Assembly (NCBI GenBank): GCA_034401135.1
Contig: JAWZSP010000004.1
Coordinates: forward strand, 62,001 to 126,000
Source of the DNA: Volutella citrinella
Taxonomy: Eukaryota; Ascomycota; Sordariomycetes; Hypocreales; Nectriaceae
Length of the DNA stretch: 64,000 bases
Direction of reading: 5' to 3'
Shown here: piece after piece, positions 46,620-59,601 of the stretch
Numbering within the stretch: the stretch's first letter is position 1
How the letters are laid out: the number at the start of each line of letters is the position of its first letter
Notes under the pieces: generated by a model
Told to the model about the DNA's origin: nothing
The model's database searches: none
Seen by the model: only the letters and a program-made list of their open reading frames with translations
Translations under genes and position numbers: made by a program

Positions 46620-48909
46620 TGGGGCCACGGCTGGTACAATGGACCGTGCAGCGCAGGCGGAGAGATGTATGAAGCTGTAGGGCAGCCTCTCACTCGCCAC
46701 GCGAGAATGTGATGCATGATGAACAAACACGTAATAAAAATGATGGGGGCATTGACATGCCGAAAAATTGAATACTTGGGCCTTGAAGTCTGCCGTACCG
46801 ATGATGACTCTCCTCTTGTCGTTGAAGTGATGCCACCTGCATCGACTGGTGTATGTGTGGACGTATGGCACAGGCTGCCGACCGGGGCATTCGTACTCGT
46901 ATTGTTTCTACACCTGGGCCGAATCGCGAAACGGAAACCAGCCGCGTTTGTGTGATTGAAACGGCCAAGATGGGGACTGGTCCGAGGTTGTTTAGGAGGA
47001 CATGCCATTGCAATTTGCCCGCTACCCACTCATTAGCGACAGCTTCCACGAGCCTGGGAGATCACTGTCGGACGACTCTCAGCCTCGGCCTGATCGGGGG
47101 ATGAGACGATACTTTGCGGCACTTCACACATCCCGTCAACTACACGCGTGTCGGGATGGGGCCGGAGTTGGGCACATTTTGGGCATGTCATTGGAGTCGC
47201 GAATCATCACCCCATACCCGGTGCTTCATGGCCGCGCTGGCGTTTCTCTCGGTGACGTGGAACCCGGAGAGCCTGACGTCTTGGATGCCTAAGCCGATTC
47301 GGTCTTGGAGATGCGTAGACATGTTCGCGGCAAGGGCTCGCCACATACGGGTTGAGGGGGGGGAGGAGGCCAGGCAAGTGATGTAAGACCCAGCCGCCCG
47401 TGACCCAGACGTCGAGGCCTGGAAAGTGATAGGGTCATTCTAGGTTAAACTCTTGCAGAAGCTACTCCGCCGGTGATAATGTGATGAGCTATTGGATCTT
47501 ATTCGTCTCTGGGTGGCTCACTTGATGGTCGTTTTGTGGTGGGGAGACCTTGAGGCATTCTAGTCCGAGCTCTTTTGGTCCAAGCCTTTATGAGAGGCCA
47601 ACAGAGGATAATGGAATATCGCGCGCATCTTGAAAACCCTAGATGTGCATTTCAAGCACTAGTGATCAACCTGGCGGAGGAGAATGGCGCGAGAGATGGG
47701 TCACTTGGGGGGCGTTTGGTAAGACTCACGCCGAGGACAGCACTGCATGGCATTCATCAGGAAAGGAAGGCCTTAATTGACTTGAAATTTTACAAACCTG
47801 ATTAGGAAACGAGAGGAGAGCAGGGCTAATCCAGTCTCGCGGTGGAAATGTGAAGAAGTAACAAGCATTGGCACCATCACCCGACTTGCTTGCTTCAAAA
47901 CTACAGACACTGGACGAGCGTCCCTCCATGGAAAGAATCGTAAGTTCTACTTTTAAGCCCTATTCTTCAGTGCCAAGAGTGATTAGAGCCGAGACCTGGG
48001 GCAATGCGTTCCTCAAGAAGGAGCTCCGGGGTGCGGAAACAACCAAAGTCGTTCCATCTGTATATTCACCGCTTCACCCCGAAGCTGACGCAGGGAAGCG
48101 ACATGATAAGATTTGGAACACTTTTCAACTCAAAGAAGAGATTTAATAGTGGCTCCTGTCAAATAGAAAACATCAAGTCAAATTGCGAACCACTTGAACA
48201 GCTTGGAGAACTCTAAGTGCGGCACAGTAGATTTTGGAAGAAGCCTCGGAGCTTGAGACTTGGCTAGGAGTTGATTTATGAGCTAGGGTGACTTGTATGA
48301 AACTAGAGAAGCAGTTTTAAGCTGGATTTTCAAGCTGAGACATGTCCGTCTCCCTGCCGGAGGAATAGACTGCGTTTGAATGAGGGCAACCAAAGCACCC
48401 TAGGGTCACGATCCATGGCCGCATAAACAATCTGGTAACTCTCGGCAACTCTGGAAACACAAGAAAAATAAAGTTGTTGTTGTCTGGAGCAGATAACAAG
48501 TCTATCCGAAAGTTGTGTTACGACTAGCCTACAGTCTACTTTGAACGGCGGCAACAGACTGCACCACACGGTTCAAGGGAAATCATGTTATGGAAAAGAC
48601 AATGCTTGATATGAGAATACTCATCGACATATAAAACTCACCCGTGCTCAAGGTGGGAGGAGTCTGGCATCACTTGGCCCTGGATTAGGATTGAGGGATT
48701 CGGCGCTGCTGGCAGTAAGTGCCAGCCTGCACCGGAACATATGTCACGGCCCAGCACACGGGAGTTGACGAATCGGGCCGCGGTTTTGGAATATACGACA
48801 AGGTCGTAAGCCTTGACCCCTTTAAAGACCGAGAGGAGGGTGGGAGGGTGGACAGAGACGGACGTGGTGGAGGGTGCGGCACGTTGTGATCGTCGTGTGT
48901 GCGTGCCTT

Positions 48910-48922
48910 CACACACACACAC
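48910..48922 (+). repeat. (CA)n dinucleotide run
   Basis: Short AC/CA repeat within the pgi-mpdA spacer, followed by further ACAGACAG-like sequence. Confidence 0.7.
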
Positions 48923-51900
48923 GCAGACACACAGACAGACACTCATCCGATCCACACCCCTCCGTCGCCTATCGCTGGATCAGGGACATCAACCGGGCGA
49001 GGCGGGCCTAATTCAGAAGCTCCAGGTCAACCACTGCAGCAAGCACGGTCCTGGGCGCAGAGGCAAGTACAGCAGTCATGGTGCAGCCGAGGGCGGGAGA
49101 TATCGGACCGGGTCGTGGCGCTGCGGGACCTGGCGCCGGACTGACAGCAATGCGGCCGGCAGGCAAAGGACAGACGACGAAACGCCCCCCCAAAGGGCCG
49201 ACGTAGCATTGTGGAGTTGCTTCTCCAGGTTTGCAGGCCTCGGTCAGCATCTGCCACCGAGAGGATTCCCTGCTGGCGGGCCTTGTCAATGGACGGGCAT
49301 GGCAGCGACGTGCACACACGCACATACGGCAGACAGCATCGTGGTGCCGATGCCCACGTGCTCTTTGGATGTCGTTTGGGTCACAGCAGCTTGCACGCCC
49401 GTCCAGCATGGACATGACACACCACACACATGTATGTATGTACATTGCATGCACATACATGATACATACATGGTGGCTTCGGGAGAGCGCCAGAGCCCTG
49501 GTGCTGCTGGTGGCACGGCGGCCCTCTGCGAACCAACCAGCCCTATCGTCATTCACCAGGGAGCCGGAGTCTGTCTTCTGTAAGTCAATCCCTGGCCGGC
49601 CGCCCGCCATGTCGGCAACCCCTGGTGGGCTGGCTGGTTCGCGGAGACGTGGATGCAGGGATGTGAGGAGGGGTGGGTCGAACGACACAGAAGGCCGTTT
49701 CCCCTCGGGGTGCATCGACGCGGGGAAGCGGATAGCGGGTTGAAATGGGAGGGAGGTGGTTGATGCGACCGTGTTGTGCTGTCCTGGCTTCGTCGGCGAT
49801 GGCTCCTGGCGTGCGTGTGCCAACAATGTTGTTGCGTCGGACCGTTGCCGAGCTGGGTCCTTTTCAGACACCAGGTGATGTTAGCTTCTGGCTGCCACGG
49901 AATGACGAGGATGGGACTGTGCTCCAGCTCATTCCGATAGGCGAGGCGTTGGGACAAGAGCCGTTTTGGGCCATGCACATAATTGATAGTCATGGCAGTG
50001 CTGTTTAAGTCGAACTGGCCGACTGACGGGCGGGTTCGCTTCCCGGGAATACTGTCCTGTGTCTTGCGAGGTGCTGCGACACGATGCGATGCAATGCTGC
50101 GCTGACGAGGACCGGAATTGCGGGGGGCAAAGCGCGGCGGATGTCGTCAAAGACTGGCTCGCAGGGGCGATGATGATGGCTGGTTTCTCAGTCAATGAAC
50201 CCGAATGAGGCCTCTCATCAGTCAGTTGCATTGCGCCGAGCAAGTCAATGAGCTCCACTCACGCGGGCACCACAAGCAGCCCGTCCGCAACGCCGCCGGC
50301 ATGCTTCACGATGCGAGGTAGCGGAGAGTCGGAGAATCGAGACCGTTGCCGACCGGGGTGCATGCGAATCCGGCAGGCGTGCAGCGAGTGACGTCGCCAC
50401 ATGGACTGGACTGGACTGCTTCTGTTCATTTCCCTTGTCGCATTGGGCATCGTTGACTTTTCCCCTGTCAGCCGCGACTGGCGACTTGGACGTGCGTATT
50501 GCGCTGTCAAGGCGTGATTTGGCGGCGCATCCTAGGCGGAAAGTTGAGGCTCGGTAGCGAAGGCATATAGAAATGGCATGTTCACAACTCTGCTCTGCCG
50601 TGAGGCAAGACACCACTTCGGTGCTCAGTGCGCTCCAAGACGATGCCGCATTGGACGAACGGTGGCAGGGCTAGCTCATTACGTGTAAGATGGCCAGTCC
50701 AGTTGATTCCGTCGTCCGTTGACCCATCCAAACGAATGCTTTGCCTTGCCATGGCATGCCCAGACTTGCCTGTGCTCCTCATCCTCCGGATGCTCAGATC
50801 ATCAGGCACGATAATCCGGCGGCCGCTAACAGCGCCGCGACCATGATGTGACGAGTCTCAGGCGCGGTTTCCGCTGACCAAAGTTTAACCGGGCTCGCCC
50901 CCCAGACTAGGGCCTGGCTTGAAGCATCGTCATCCATAGATACTGCGTAACGCGCTTACCAATGGGATGGCGGGCGCAAAAGGCGTCAGTCAGGGCGACT
51001 CCAGGATTCCCTCTTCCGACTGCACGCCAAGGGGAACGGTGGAGAGGCCCACTGAGGGGCACCGTCTCCCAAACAGGACGCGTATTTGCTGGCGCTATCG
51101 CCTGGACGGTGGGCTAGCAGGGCTAGTGCTGGTACAGTTTTCAATGGGACGGTGGAGGCCGAACGGAGGGCAAGGACTGGTTGCAGGCGCTGAGCCGAGA
51201 CGGTGGCTATGCTGTACGGACGGGGGGGATAGGTGACTGTTTCTGGACATTGCTGAGCGGCCACTGGAGTCCCAGCCCCGCCCCAGGACTGGCGAATCCC
51301 TTATCGACGGCAGCCGGCGGCAGTTTCGTGACTCCGTTAGTACGGCATCGTCGGGAGGCGATTCCGGAAGGCGCCCATGGTGAGGCAAGCGCAGGGGCAC
51401 AACGAGATGAGGCCTTTTTCCACATTCTTCTCCGCTGTGCCATCGTATCGTGCAATCAATGATAGCAAGAGGTTTGTTGGGTGGGCGCCGCAGACTTGAG
51501 TCAATGATGCACCGAGGTGGCAAAGATTTGGGCTCGGCTCTCCAGCAGCTGCGGGATATTCAGCACCTCCAGTGAGGACTGGTAGAGAATACCGTCCAAC
51601 CCCAGACCGAGAGCATACCACTGCTGGCCGTCACTGATAGTCTAATACGCGAGCTGCTACCCTGATGAAGGGGTCAAGCGGGCGTCGGGGATTATCCGAA
51701 GCTGCCAGCCATCACCTTGGCCAATGTGTGCGAAGCTGGCTGGAACGGCGGGATACGGTGGTCCGAAGGAGAAACGGACAGAACCAGCCAGCAGACCCTG
51801 GCAGGGCTGCAACGAGGCACAGCCAAGCCAAGACAGACGGTTGCAAGGGACGCTTGCGATGACGTTGAGTGCCCTGCAGTCTTGGCCCGTTCCGGAAGAG

Positions 51901-53677
51901 ACTCCACCACACGATGTTGTTTCGTACTGTACGCCATGTACCATGGTGACTGGCGCCGAGTTCTGTTGGTGGGACAGGGGCATGGCCTAGCTCTTGTCGA
52001 TGTTACAGACCGAGCTGGCCAGCAGCGAGGCAAGCATCGCTTCGGTCATGTGTTCGTGTGGGAGGTAAGACATGGCAGCCGTTTTTTCGAGGGGCATTGG
52101 AGATGCTTCGCGGGGTATTTGCTACGTATCATCTCAAGACGAAGTCCAGCCCCTCCGATTCTTCTTGCCGAGTAGACGGTGAGGGCAATTTGAGACAACC
52201 AAAGACATCAAAGGTGTCCGGTCCCGGGGACGCTGGCGAGTTGCCTGTCAAGCCGTCTCCCCGTGGATGAATCCTAGACCTCGGTATGGTCACCGAGCTG
52301 TGATGAGAACAAGCGAACCGTCACCTTGTCACCTCGGGGGTGCTGGCGGTGATTGCGTGGTGTTCACATGCGTCTGGTCAACGAGATACAGGCCCTGCCC
52401 TGCATAATTTTCCGTCGCAGGGCTGGTTATATTGGGGAACTATCATGTTCCCCAAATCAGCCAGTTTGATGACTGCTGAGCATCCCGTGTGTTGTTCGCG
52501 GAGGGGTGCGTGCTGGGCATTTCCTATCTTCTGGCCGCGGTTGCCGCCATCGACATGGCATTGTGTCCCCTGTTGGGAAATGGCCCACCCGAGACGGAAA
52601 TCGCTGAGCCTCGAACGCTTGTCGTATGTGTCACTTTCACGATCCTTGGGCCCTGCGGATTCTTCAGCCTTCGGGTTGGTTGGCTCCATGATTTCCCTAT
52701 CAGTCGAGCCCAGACGGCTTGGCCCAAAAACTACTCAGGCGCACCCCTGTGGCCGCGGCGCCACACGATCCAATCGCCGGGCGCTGTCACGATCCGCGAC
52801 AGTCCCGTTCGTCGTGGGTACTGCACGGTATTGTCATAGCCTGGCATCGTGAGGCCGGGTACGCAGGGTGTGGGTTTTGACTGATGAGCAGGTTTGAGCC
52901 CAAACCCCTGCCCTGTTGACCGTGGCGGGGAAGTCCCGTAATCGATGCCCCAGCAAGGATGGTGAGGATGGAAATGGGAATGGGAATGGCTGATTGCCGT
53001 GCCATTGTCTGCTGCTTACGGGCAAGCCGCGGGCGCCGACCCAAGAAACTGCAGTCAGAGCTTTACGTACGCTGAGAGAGGTGAGATAAGATGCATTCTG
53101 TCCTGGCCGGATTGCGTTGCTTATCCCCAAAGACAGTGCTGCAGGGTGCTTCTGTTGCGCTGTGGCGAGCAAGAGGGGCGAATGAAGCCGATTCCCATTG
53201 CGGTGCCTCTGCAATTGGCACAGAGCGGGCGGCCTAGCCAAGATGCTAGTTGCGATGCAACCGACGTCACATCTTGCTGTTATCGTGGGACGGGGACTCT
53301 GAAGCCTAGCGTCCTGGCTGAGTCGTCTAGTCTGGTTCATTGTGGTGAAGCCAAAACGGTGGGCCTGTTGGCCTGGATAGCGTGGACCCGCGGTTCTGTC
53401 TAAGTGGTGGCCACGCCAGGGACGATATCGCGAAACAAAGCATGGCAATTAGTCGTATCAGTCATCGGCCGGTCCTTGATGCTGGTTCTCGCGTGTTCCT
53501 TGGCGAGGCGAGGCGAGCGAGGACATCGTCGTGTATTTCCTGGTGGCCTGGCCGGGCCGTTGAGGGACTCTAATCTCGGTGAATTGGCGCCGACGCCACG
53601 GCAAGCATCTAGACGAGTTTGGTCGCGAAGTGGCGTGAGACAGAGGCATTGACCTATTGTGGGCGACAACGAGATGC

Positions 53678-53694
53678 TGGATGGATGGATGGAT
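53678..53694 (+). repeat. (GGAT)4 tetranucleotide repeat
   Basis: Four GGAT units in the pgi-mpdA spacer. Confidence 0.75.
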
Positions 53695-55524
53695 GCCCAG
53701 GAGAGTGATGACGGACGGCGGCCCCCAGTTCCAGGACCTCAGGAAGCCTTGGGAAGGCCTGGCGGGCGAGAGTACTCCGCCATTGTAGCAGTAGTAGCGG
53801 ACCAGCGGGGCGCTGGCGGCGGGGGTTTGCGGGTTCTGGAGGGGTGGCGATGACGCCGCTGGGCGGTGCTGGATGTGCTGAAATGCCCAAGAAGGCAGCG
53901 CCTGGAAGGGGCACATCTTGAGGTTACAGCGGGGCGTTGGGGGCGGGCGGTTGTGCGCCGGCTACTTTGAAGGGGACCAATGGCTGTCGTGAGGAACAAT
54001 CATGCTCGCCGCGGCCAATCAGATGGGGCGATGGGGCACCACTGACGGCTCACCAGGTAGGCGCTGTCAGAGGCTCCTTCCAGTGACTGTCGCCCTCTGG
54101 CTCTTGCTGCTACTCTGGCCCTGGCTGCATATGTGGCGATGGAACACTGTCAACTCTAGCCTTCCAAGTTGGGTTCGTTGAGGTGGGAAAGTCGAGGAAG
54201 CGGCAGAAGAGGCAGCAGGCGCTGCTCGAAAAAGCGAATTGCAACATGCAATGCAGACGCAGATGCAGAGGTTCTGCAAGTTAAAGTTGTTGCTGGCAGG
54301 TAGGACTGTGCGAGAGCGTGTGTTGTATGTCTGACCATTGGAAGTTGTCTTGAGAAAGCGTGTGGGCTTCCTCGGTGTGATCCAGTCTTGACCTACAGCC
54401 AGTTTCCAGCATGCGCTGAACTCCTCCCACAGCATCCCATGACCTCTATTAGTGCTACTGTGCACGCACAGGTGCTTCTGGTCCGGAGGGGACGCAGAAG
54501 AGACGCGCGATGGGGATGCAATGCAACACCATGCAAGACTGACTGACTTGGGACTGCACGAGCGCCTGCACAAGCACGTAAGGGCGGCGGAGTGAACGCC
54601 CTGTGCAACACTGAAGAGCCGTGAAGCGTGCGCGACAATGGTCATTGGTTGTAGCTGTAGCTGTAGCCAACAACGCGTCGTTGCTGGCCTCAAGCAAGGC
54701 GAACAAGACATGACGTATCGCTTAGGCGGAGAGCAGGGTCTGGGCTGGGACTGAAGCCTACCGTTTCATGCTACTGCAGCACTCTACTCTACTACCTAGT
54801 GCCAGTGGTGAGAGCAGCATCTGTTTGTCTTGTTGGGACTCTCGTCCTGTCAACTCTGCCCCAGATACGACATCTTGACTTTGGCTTGCGGCGACGAAAT
54901 TGGTGGAGCAGAGCGGGGTCGTAGCCGTCATGGTCAGGAACGCGTGCCTTGCTGGGCCGCTGCTATTGGGACCAAGGCGGCTGGTCAGTGGCCAGCTGGT
55001 CCTTGGTATCCTCATACAGTGCCTCCGCAAAACTTTGATCCGTTTGCCTCGTCCAGACCTCCCGCTGTAATCGGCCCATGCCTTGGTGCGCCGTGCTTCT
55101 GATGGCTAGGTGACGACAATGGGCGCCGCCCAGGGCAGCCAGACACCACCACTTCGGCGCTTGACCACCACCTCTTGGGCCCACTCCACAGCACCAAGTC
55201 CCTGCCTCCGCTGGCTGCCAGTCCCGACTGGGCAAGCTGAGCTTCGCCTGCCCCCGACCGATTCTCCCAAGCGGCGGGCTATGATGGAATGCGTTCCCCT
55301 CGGGTCCCACCTGCCCTGCTTGCATCGCGCCCCAACGGACGGCCTAAAGGAGGGGTGGGAGGGGCGTGTGCCAGGGCCCCACCATGCAAGTCCTGGCGCA
55401 CTGCACAGAGAGTACGGTGGAGTACAGTCCCTTCCCTCCCCGGAAGCCCCAGCAAAAGTAACAGTCATCGTCACAGCCATCCTCGACGCCCGACGGACGG
55501 TCCTCGCACTCGTGCTCGCTCTGG

Positions 55525-55531
55525 TATATAA
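55525..55531 (+). promoter_or_regulatory. TATA box of the mannitol-1-phosphate dehydrogenase gene
   Basis: TATATAA about 205 nt upstream of the ATG at 55733, followed by a C-rich leader. Confidence 0.6.
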
Positions 55532-55732
55532 GCTCGACACCTCCCTCCTCCAAACGGTGACCGTTTTCTTAGACCAGAACACCACATCCTATCACATCCC
55601 CCTCAATCAACCATCCTACCTTGATTGACCACGACTTGACGCCTTTGCATTGACTCGACGTCTTCTGTCCTACTTGTCCCACTTACACGCACCACTACTT
55701 CCCCGTGTCACCACCAGGTCCAATCTTCCAAG

Positions 55733-56976
55733 ATGGCCAAGACAGCTGTTCACTTCGGCGCCGGAAACATCGGTACGCAATATATTCCCACATTCCGACT
55801 CCGTCTTGGTCTCCCCATTGCTGACACCTTATTCCTACAGGCCGTGGCTTCGTTGCCTGCTTTCTCCACAACTCGGGTTACGATGTAATCTTCGCCGACG
55901 TGGTCGACTCCCTGATCGACACCATCAACTCGACGCCTTCATACAAGGTCATTGAGGTCGGCTCCGAGGGCACCACCGAGAACGTCATCACCAACTACCG
56001 CGCCATCAACTCCAAGACCCACGAGGCGGAGCTCATCGAGGCCATTCGCACTGCTGATGTGGTGACCTGCTCCGTCGGCCCTCGAATCCTCAAGTTCATC
56101 GCTCCCGTCATTGCCAAGGGAATCGACCAGCGAGAAGACGGCAACCCCCTGCACGTTATTGCCTGCGAGAACGCCATTGGTGCCACCGACACCCTGGCCG
56201 AGTTCATCAAGGCCCCCAACAACACCCCTGAGCACCGTCTCGAGGACCACCACTTGCGAGCCCGCTATGCCAACTCTGCTATTGACAGAATTGTGCCTGC
56301 CCAACCCGAGGGCGCCGGCCTGGACGTGACGCTTGAGAAGTTCTTCGAGTGGGTCGTCGACAGCACCCCCTTCCAGGATATTGGCATTCCCCCAATCGAG
56401 GGCATCAACTGGGTTGAGCACCTCGAGCCCTTCATCGAGCGTAAGCTCTTCACCGTCAACACCGGCCACGCCACCGCCGCCTACCACGGATACAACCGAA
56501 GAAAGCGCACCGTCTACGATGCTCTTCAGGACCGCGAGATCATGAAGGAGGTCCGCGGTGCTCTCCTTGAGACCAAGAGCCTGATTGTCAGCAAGCACGA
56601 GATTGACGAGGAGGCCCAGACCGCCTACCTCAACAAGATCATCAAGCGCATTGGAAACCCCCACCTGGAGGACGCCGTCGAGCGTGTTGGCCGTGCTCCG
56701 CTCCGCAAGCTCTCCCGCAAGGAGCGCTTCATCGGCCCGGCTGCCGAGCTGGCTGAGAAGGGCAAGCCCATTACCTACCTCCTCGATGCCATTGAGATGG
56801 CCTTCCGTTTCCAGGATGTGGAGGGCGACGAGGAGTCGGCCGAGCTGGCCAAGCTCATGTCCGAGCACGGCGCCGAGGACGTTGTCAAGCAGGTGTGCGG
56901 CATTCAGGAGCAGGAGAAGATCTACCCCCAGCTGGTTACCATTGTCAAGCGCGTCCAGGCCGACAGCTTGGAGTGA
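55733..56976 (+). CDS. mpdA: Mannitol-1-phosphate 5-dehydrogenase
   Basis: Two exons, 55733-55772 and 55841-56976 (intron 68 nt, GTACGC..CTACAG), giving 391 aa. The short first exon is needed to complete the dinucleotide-binding motif [12 protein letters not shown]. Long-chain polyol dehydrogenase features follow: [11 protein letters not shown] (after strand 2), [18 protein letters not shown], and [18 protein letters not shown], which carries the catalytic Lys region. The enzyme reduces fructose-6-phosphate with NADH to mannitol-1-phosphate in the cytosol, the entry step of fungal mannitol synthesis used for stress protection and NADH balance. C-rich codon bias indicates strong expression. 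TATA box and C-rich leader are present. It lies downstream of pgi, the producer of its substrate. Confidence 0.96.
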
Positions 56977-57920
56977 CTATCCAAGCCCAGGCTGTAAGGT
57001 CCGCGCGATCGAGGACAGACATCGGCCAGATGCGGCGTTTACGAGACACGATTCCCTTTCTACTTTTCTCTCACTACTGGAAGCATGGCGCCTGGCATGG
57101 ATTTGGAATTTACACGGCTCTTCTCACGATGGAGGAAGCTTGACCCCAACAGACGCGGGGGACGATGACCATCAAGGTCTCGGGAATAGAAATTGATAGC
57201 TTCATAGGCACAGCTAAATACAGAGTTGCTTGCCACACCGATTTGCCCGTTGCAATTAATGGTGACTATTTTTAGACTGCAGGGCTGAACGGTTAAATCG
57301 GATTGAACCGGTGAGCGCCCACAAGAGGCTTCGTTGACGTCAGTCCCAGGGTGGTCGCTAATGTGCACCATGTCAATTGAGAGCACCGAAATCGGGCCGT
57401 CTGGTTGCCGTGTCTGACAGCGGGTCTGTTGTATGATGGGCCAAGATATTCTCGAGTCAGAAAGGACCCCCCCGAGACAGTGAGGAATTCCGCGACGCCC
57501 ATGGGCAGCATATTGTGTCTTTGGGGCTGGCTTGCAAAGGAGGGACTTTTGGCGACCGCGTCGGACCGGCTCCAAGCCAAGCAATCAGTTCGTACGTATG
57601 CGATTGAACCTTTGAGCACAAGGTGCTAATTATAGACAAGCTTCACCAACCACGTTGTCCGGCTGCATATCCCGCCCAAGGAATGGAGGGTCGCCGCTGC
57701 GTCCGAGGAATTCTGCCAGCATGAAGAGGGCAAAGGGACTCGGCGATGATGGCCTCGTGCTCGCTGAACTTGGCTGCGCTTTGTACGAAAGGAACCTGCA
57801 CATCTGTGAGGGGCCAGGCATATAAAGGACAGTGATCTCGTCATGGAAGAGGGTGATCAGGCTCCAATCACAGCTTGAGAGAGAAGAGCAACACAGACAC
57901 ACAAACAAAACACAGCCACT
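56977..57920. other. Intergenic region upstream of the DUF4419 gene
   Basis: About 940 bp with no supported gene; a TATA box lies near the right end. A 597-codon minus-strand frame entering from the right is the shadow of the DUF4419 gene. Confidence 0.5.
57821..57827 (+). promoter_or_regulatory. TATA box of the DUF4419 gene
   Basis: TATAAAG 94 nt upstream of the ATG at 57921. Confidence 0.6.
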
Positions 57921-59249
57921 ATGAACCGACGGCTCATCAGCCTCCTCTGGCTTGCCACGACATGCTCCGCGGGCATCACCATCCAGGTGTCCAAGGTCGA
58001 CCCTCTGCCGCTCAAGACGGAGGGCGCGGCCAAGTCGGCTGAGGACCTGTGGGCGCGCAGCTGTCCTGAGGAGGTCTCGAAGTACAACATCTACAAGCCG
58101 CCGGAGCTTCTGCTGTCGTCGTACGACGATGAGGCCAGCTCCTTTTCCGACGGGGCACTGTACCCGTCGTCCGGAGGATTGGTGCGAGGGGCGCTCGAGG
58201 CATGGGCACAGCATCAGCACCTGGTGCTGCGGGCCGACGAGGTGTGGTTCGAGATCCTGGCGCAGCTCAACTTCTTCATGACCAAGAACGCCGAGTCCCT
58301 GCGTGACATGTTTGTGGACCACAAGGGCAAGCAGAAGATCCACGTGGCGCGCTTCACGTGGCGGGACGTCATCGCGGCCTTCTCGGGGGAGATCCAGAAG
58401 CGCGTCAAGACGGACTGGCTGCTCGACTGGATCATGCCAGGCTTCACAACGACGACGGACAACGACCGGCTGACGGCGACGGTGCTCATGATGGGCCTGG
58501 TCAAGAACTTCTTCGACTTTAGCGGCAGCATCGTGTGCGGGATCCCGTCGGTGACGCTGCTGGGCGGGCGCGGCGACTGGGCGGCGCTGCTGGACAAGCT
58601 GGACCGGCTGGCCGAGTTTGGGGCCGAGCCCAAGGACTTTGCGAGCCGGCTGCGGCCCATCCTGACGCGGTTCGTGCAGACGTGGGACGAGCCGGAGAGT
58701 CGCGCGGTGGCGGCGTTTTGGGAGCAGATTGTGCGGGCGAACAAGAAGTTTGCGTGCGGGCGCGGGGCCGTCGAGTACGACGTGTCCGGGTGGATCACGG
58801 GCTTCATGCACTGGACGCCGACGGGCGAGCTGCGCGTCAACCCGGAGTGGCAGCGGTGGCGCGACCCGGAGGCGGCGGATGAGGCACGGCCGGTGACGCT
58901 CGACGGTGTAGAGTACGTGGCCGAGGCGCTCGAGCACGTCAAGGTCGGCTACGCAAAGGTGCCGCTGCTCATGGTGGACTGGCCCAAGCAGGGGACCGAC
59001 ACGGAGGCGTATCTGCTGGCGGGCAACGTGGGCGTCGAGCGTCGCGTCGAGGGCGAAGGAAAGGTGACGGCGCAGCCCAGGAGCGGCTGGTTCATGTACG
59101 CGCCCGTCGTCTTTAACTACACGATCCAGCAGCCGCCGGGCAGTCGGGGCGAGCTGGAGGACATCGCGGAGGGGCTGGCTACTTGCAGGAAGTGGCCTAG
59201 GCCGCAGTGGATGATTGATTGGGATGGCGCCAAGGTGGAGACAAACTGA
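57921..59249 (+). CDS. DUF4419-type protein with signal-like N-terminus, 442 aa
   Basis: A single exon from the ATG at 57921. The first 17 residues (MNRRLISLLWLATTCSA) look like a signal peptide. DUF4419 landmarks: ILAQLNFFMTKNAESLRDMFVDHKGK, VIAAFSGEIQKRV, DWIMPGFTTTTDNDRLTATVLMM, a GIPSVTLLGGRGDW segment, and a Trp-rich GWITGFMHWTP turn. The function of the family is unknown. Many relatives are read as cytosolic, so secretion here is an inference to be tested. The high GC3 makes the opposite strand open for 597 codons, but the plus strand carries the family motifs. Preceded by a TATA box; the neighbours (mannitol dehydrogenase, tRNA) suggest no pathway link. Confidence 0.85.
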   Translation: MNRRLISLLWLATTCSAGITIQVSKVDPLPLKTEGAAKSAEDLWARSCPEEVSKYNIYKPPELLLSSYDDEASSFSDGALYPSSGGLVRGALEAWAQHQHLVLRADEVWFEILAQLNFFMTKNAESLRDMFVDHKGKQKIHVARFTWRDVIAAFSGEIQKRVKTDWLLDWIMPGFTTTTDNDRLTATVLMMGLVKNFFDFSGSIVCGIPSVTLLGGRGDWAALLDKLDRLAEFGAEPKDFASRLRPILTRFVQTWDEPESRAVAAFWEQIVRANKKFACGRGAVEYDVSGWITGFMHWTPTGELRVNPEWQRWRDPEAADEARPVTLDGVEYVAEALEHVKVGYAKVPLLMVDWPKQGTDTEAYLLAGNVGVERRVEGEGKVTAQPRSGWFMYAPVVFNYTIQQPPGSRGELEDIAEGLATCRKWPRPQWMIDWDGAKVETN

Positions 59250-59601
59250 TGTAGTACTGCTAATGTCATTATGCCCTCGTCTGCCTTGTAGACCTTGTTC
59301 CTGGCCGCAGCGTCCCGCCGCGTGAGCCCGTGCCTGTCCGCCGGCGCCGAGACGGAAGCCCCGGGTGAAGCGGGGCCGGGCCGCACGCTCCGCAGGTGGA
59401 GTCCAAAACAACAGTGGAGGCATTCAATTTTTTCACATAGAGTCGCAAGATTGTGCATCCGCTCAACTGCAGCAATGAAGCTGCAAAAGAACAGTGGGAA
59501 GACAAGCTGCTGTGCCCTTTGGGTGGCAGCATTGGGCTAAGGCAGGCAGCCACCACCATGGCATGCTTCCACCAGGACCAGCAACAGGCAAAAAATTGAA
59601 C
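59250..59601. other. Spacer between DUF4419 gene and tRNA-Leu
   Basis: About 350 bp, convergent arrangement; no gene recognised. Confidence 0.45.

Larger units (their letters stand above)
46620..55732. other. Nine-kilobase gene desert between pgi and mannitol-1-phosphate dehydrogenase
   Basis: No frame on either strand has a family motif, credible splice chain or coding-like codon pattern. The longer frames (48813-49583 plus, 49008-49871 minus, 52834-53448 minus, 54067-54711 minus) are low-information and overlap each other on opposite strands. Base composition is similar to other spacers, so it is not an AT-rich RIP block. Short simple repeats occur. No tRNA, rRNA or transposon end recognised. 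Confidence 0.55.

Noticed and set aside
48813..49871. Overlapping 256- and 287-codon frames on opposite strands in the pgi-mpdA spacer
   Set aside because: Rich in His/Thr/Arg from simple repeats (CA, ACAG); no motif or codon bias.
57630..59423. 597-codon open frame on the minus strand opposite the DUF4419 gene
   Set aside because: Composition is Arg/His/Pro/Leu-rich with no motif. It is a mirror effect of GC-rich third positions on the plus-strand gene, which carries the family landmarks and a TATA box.
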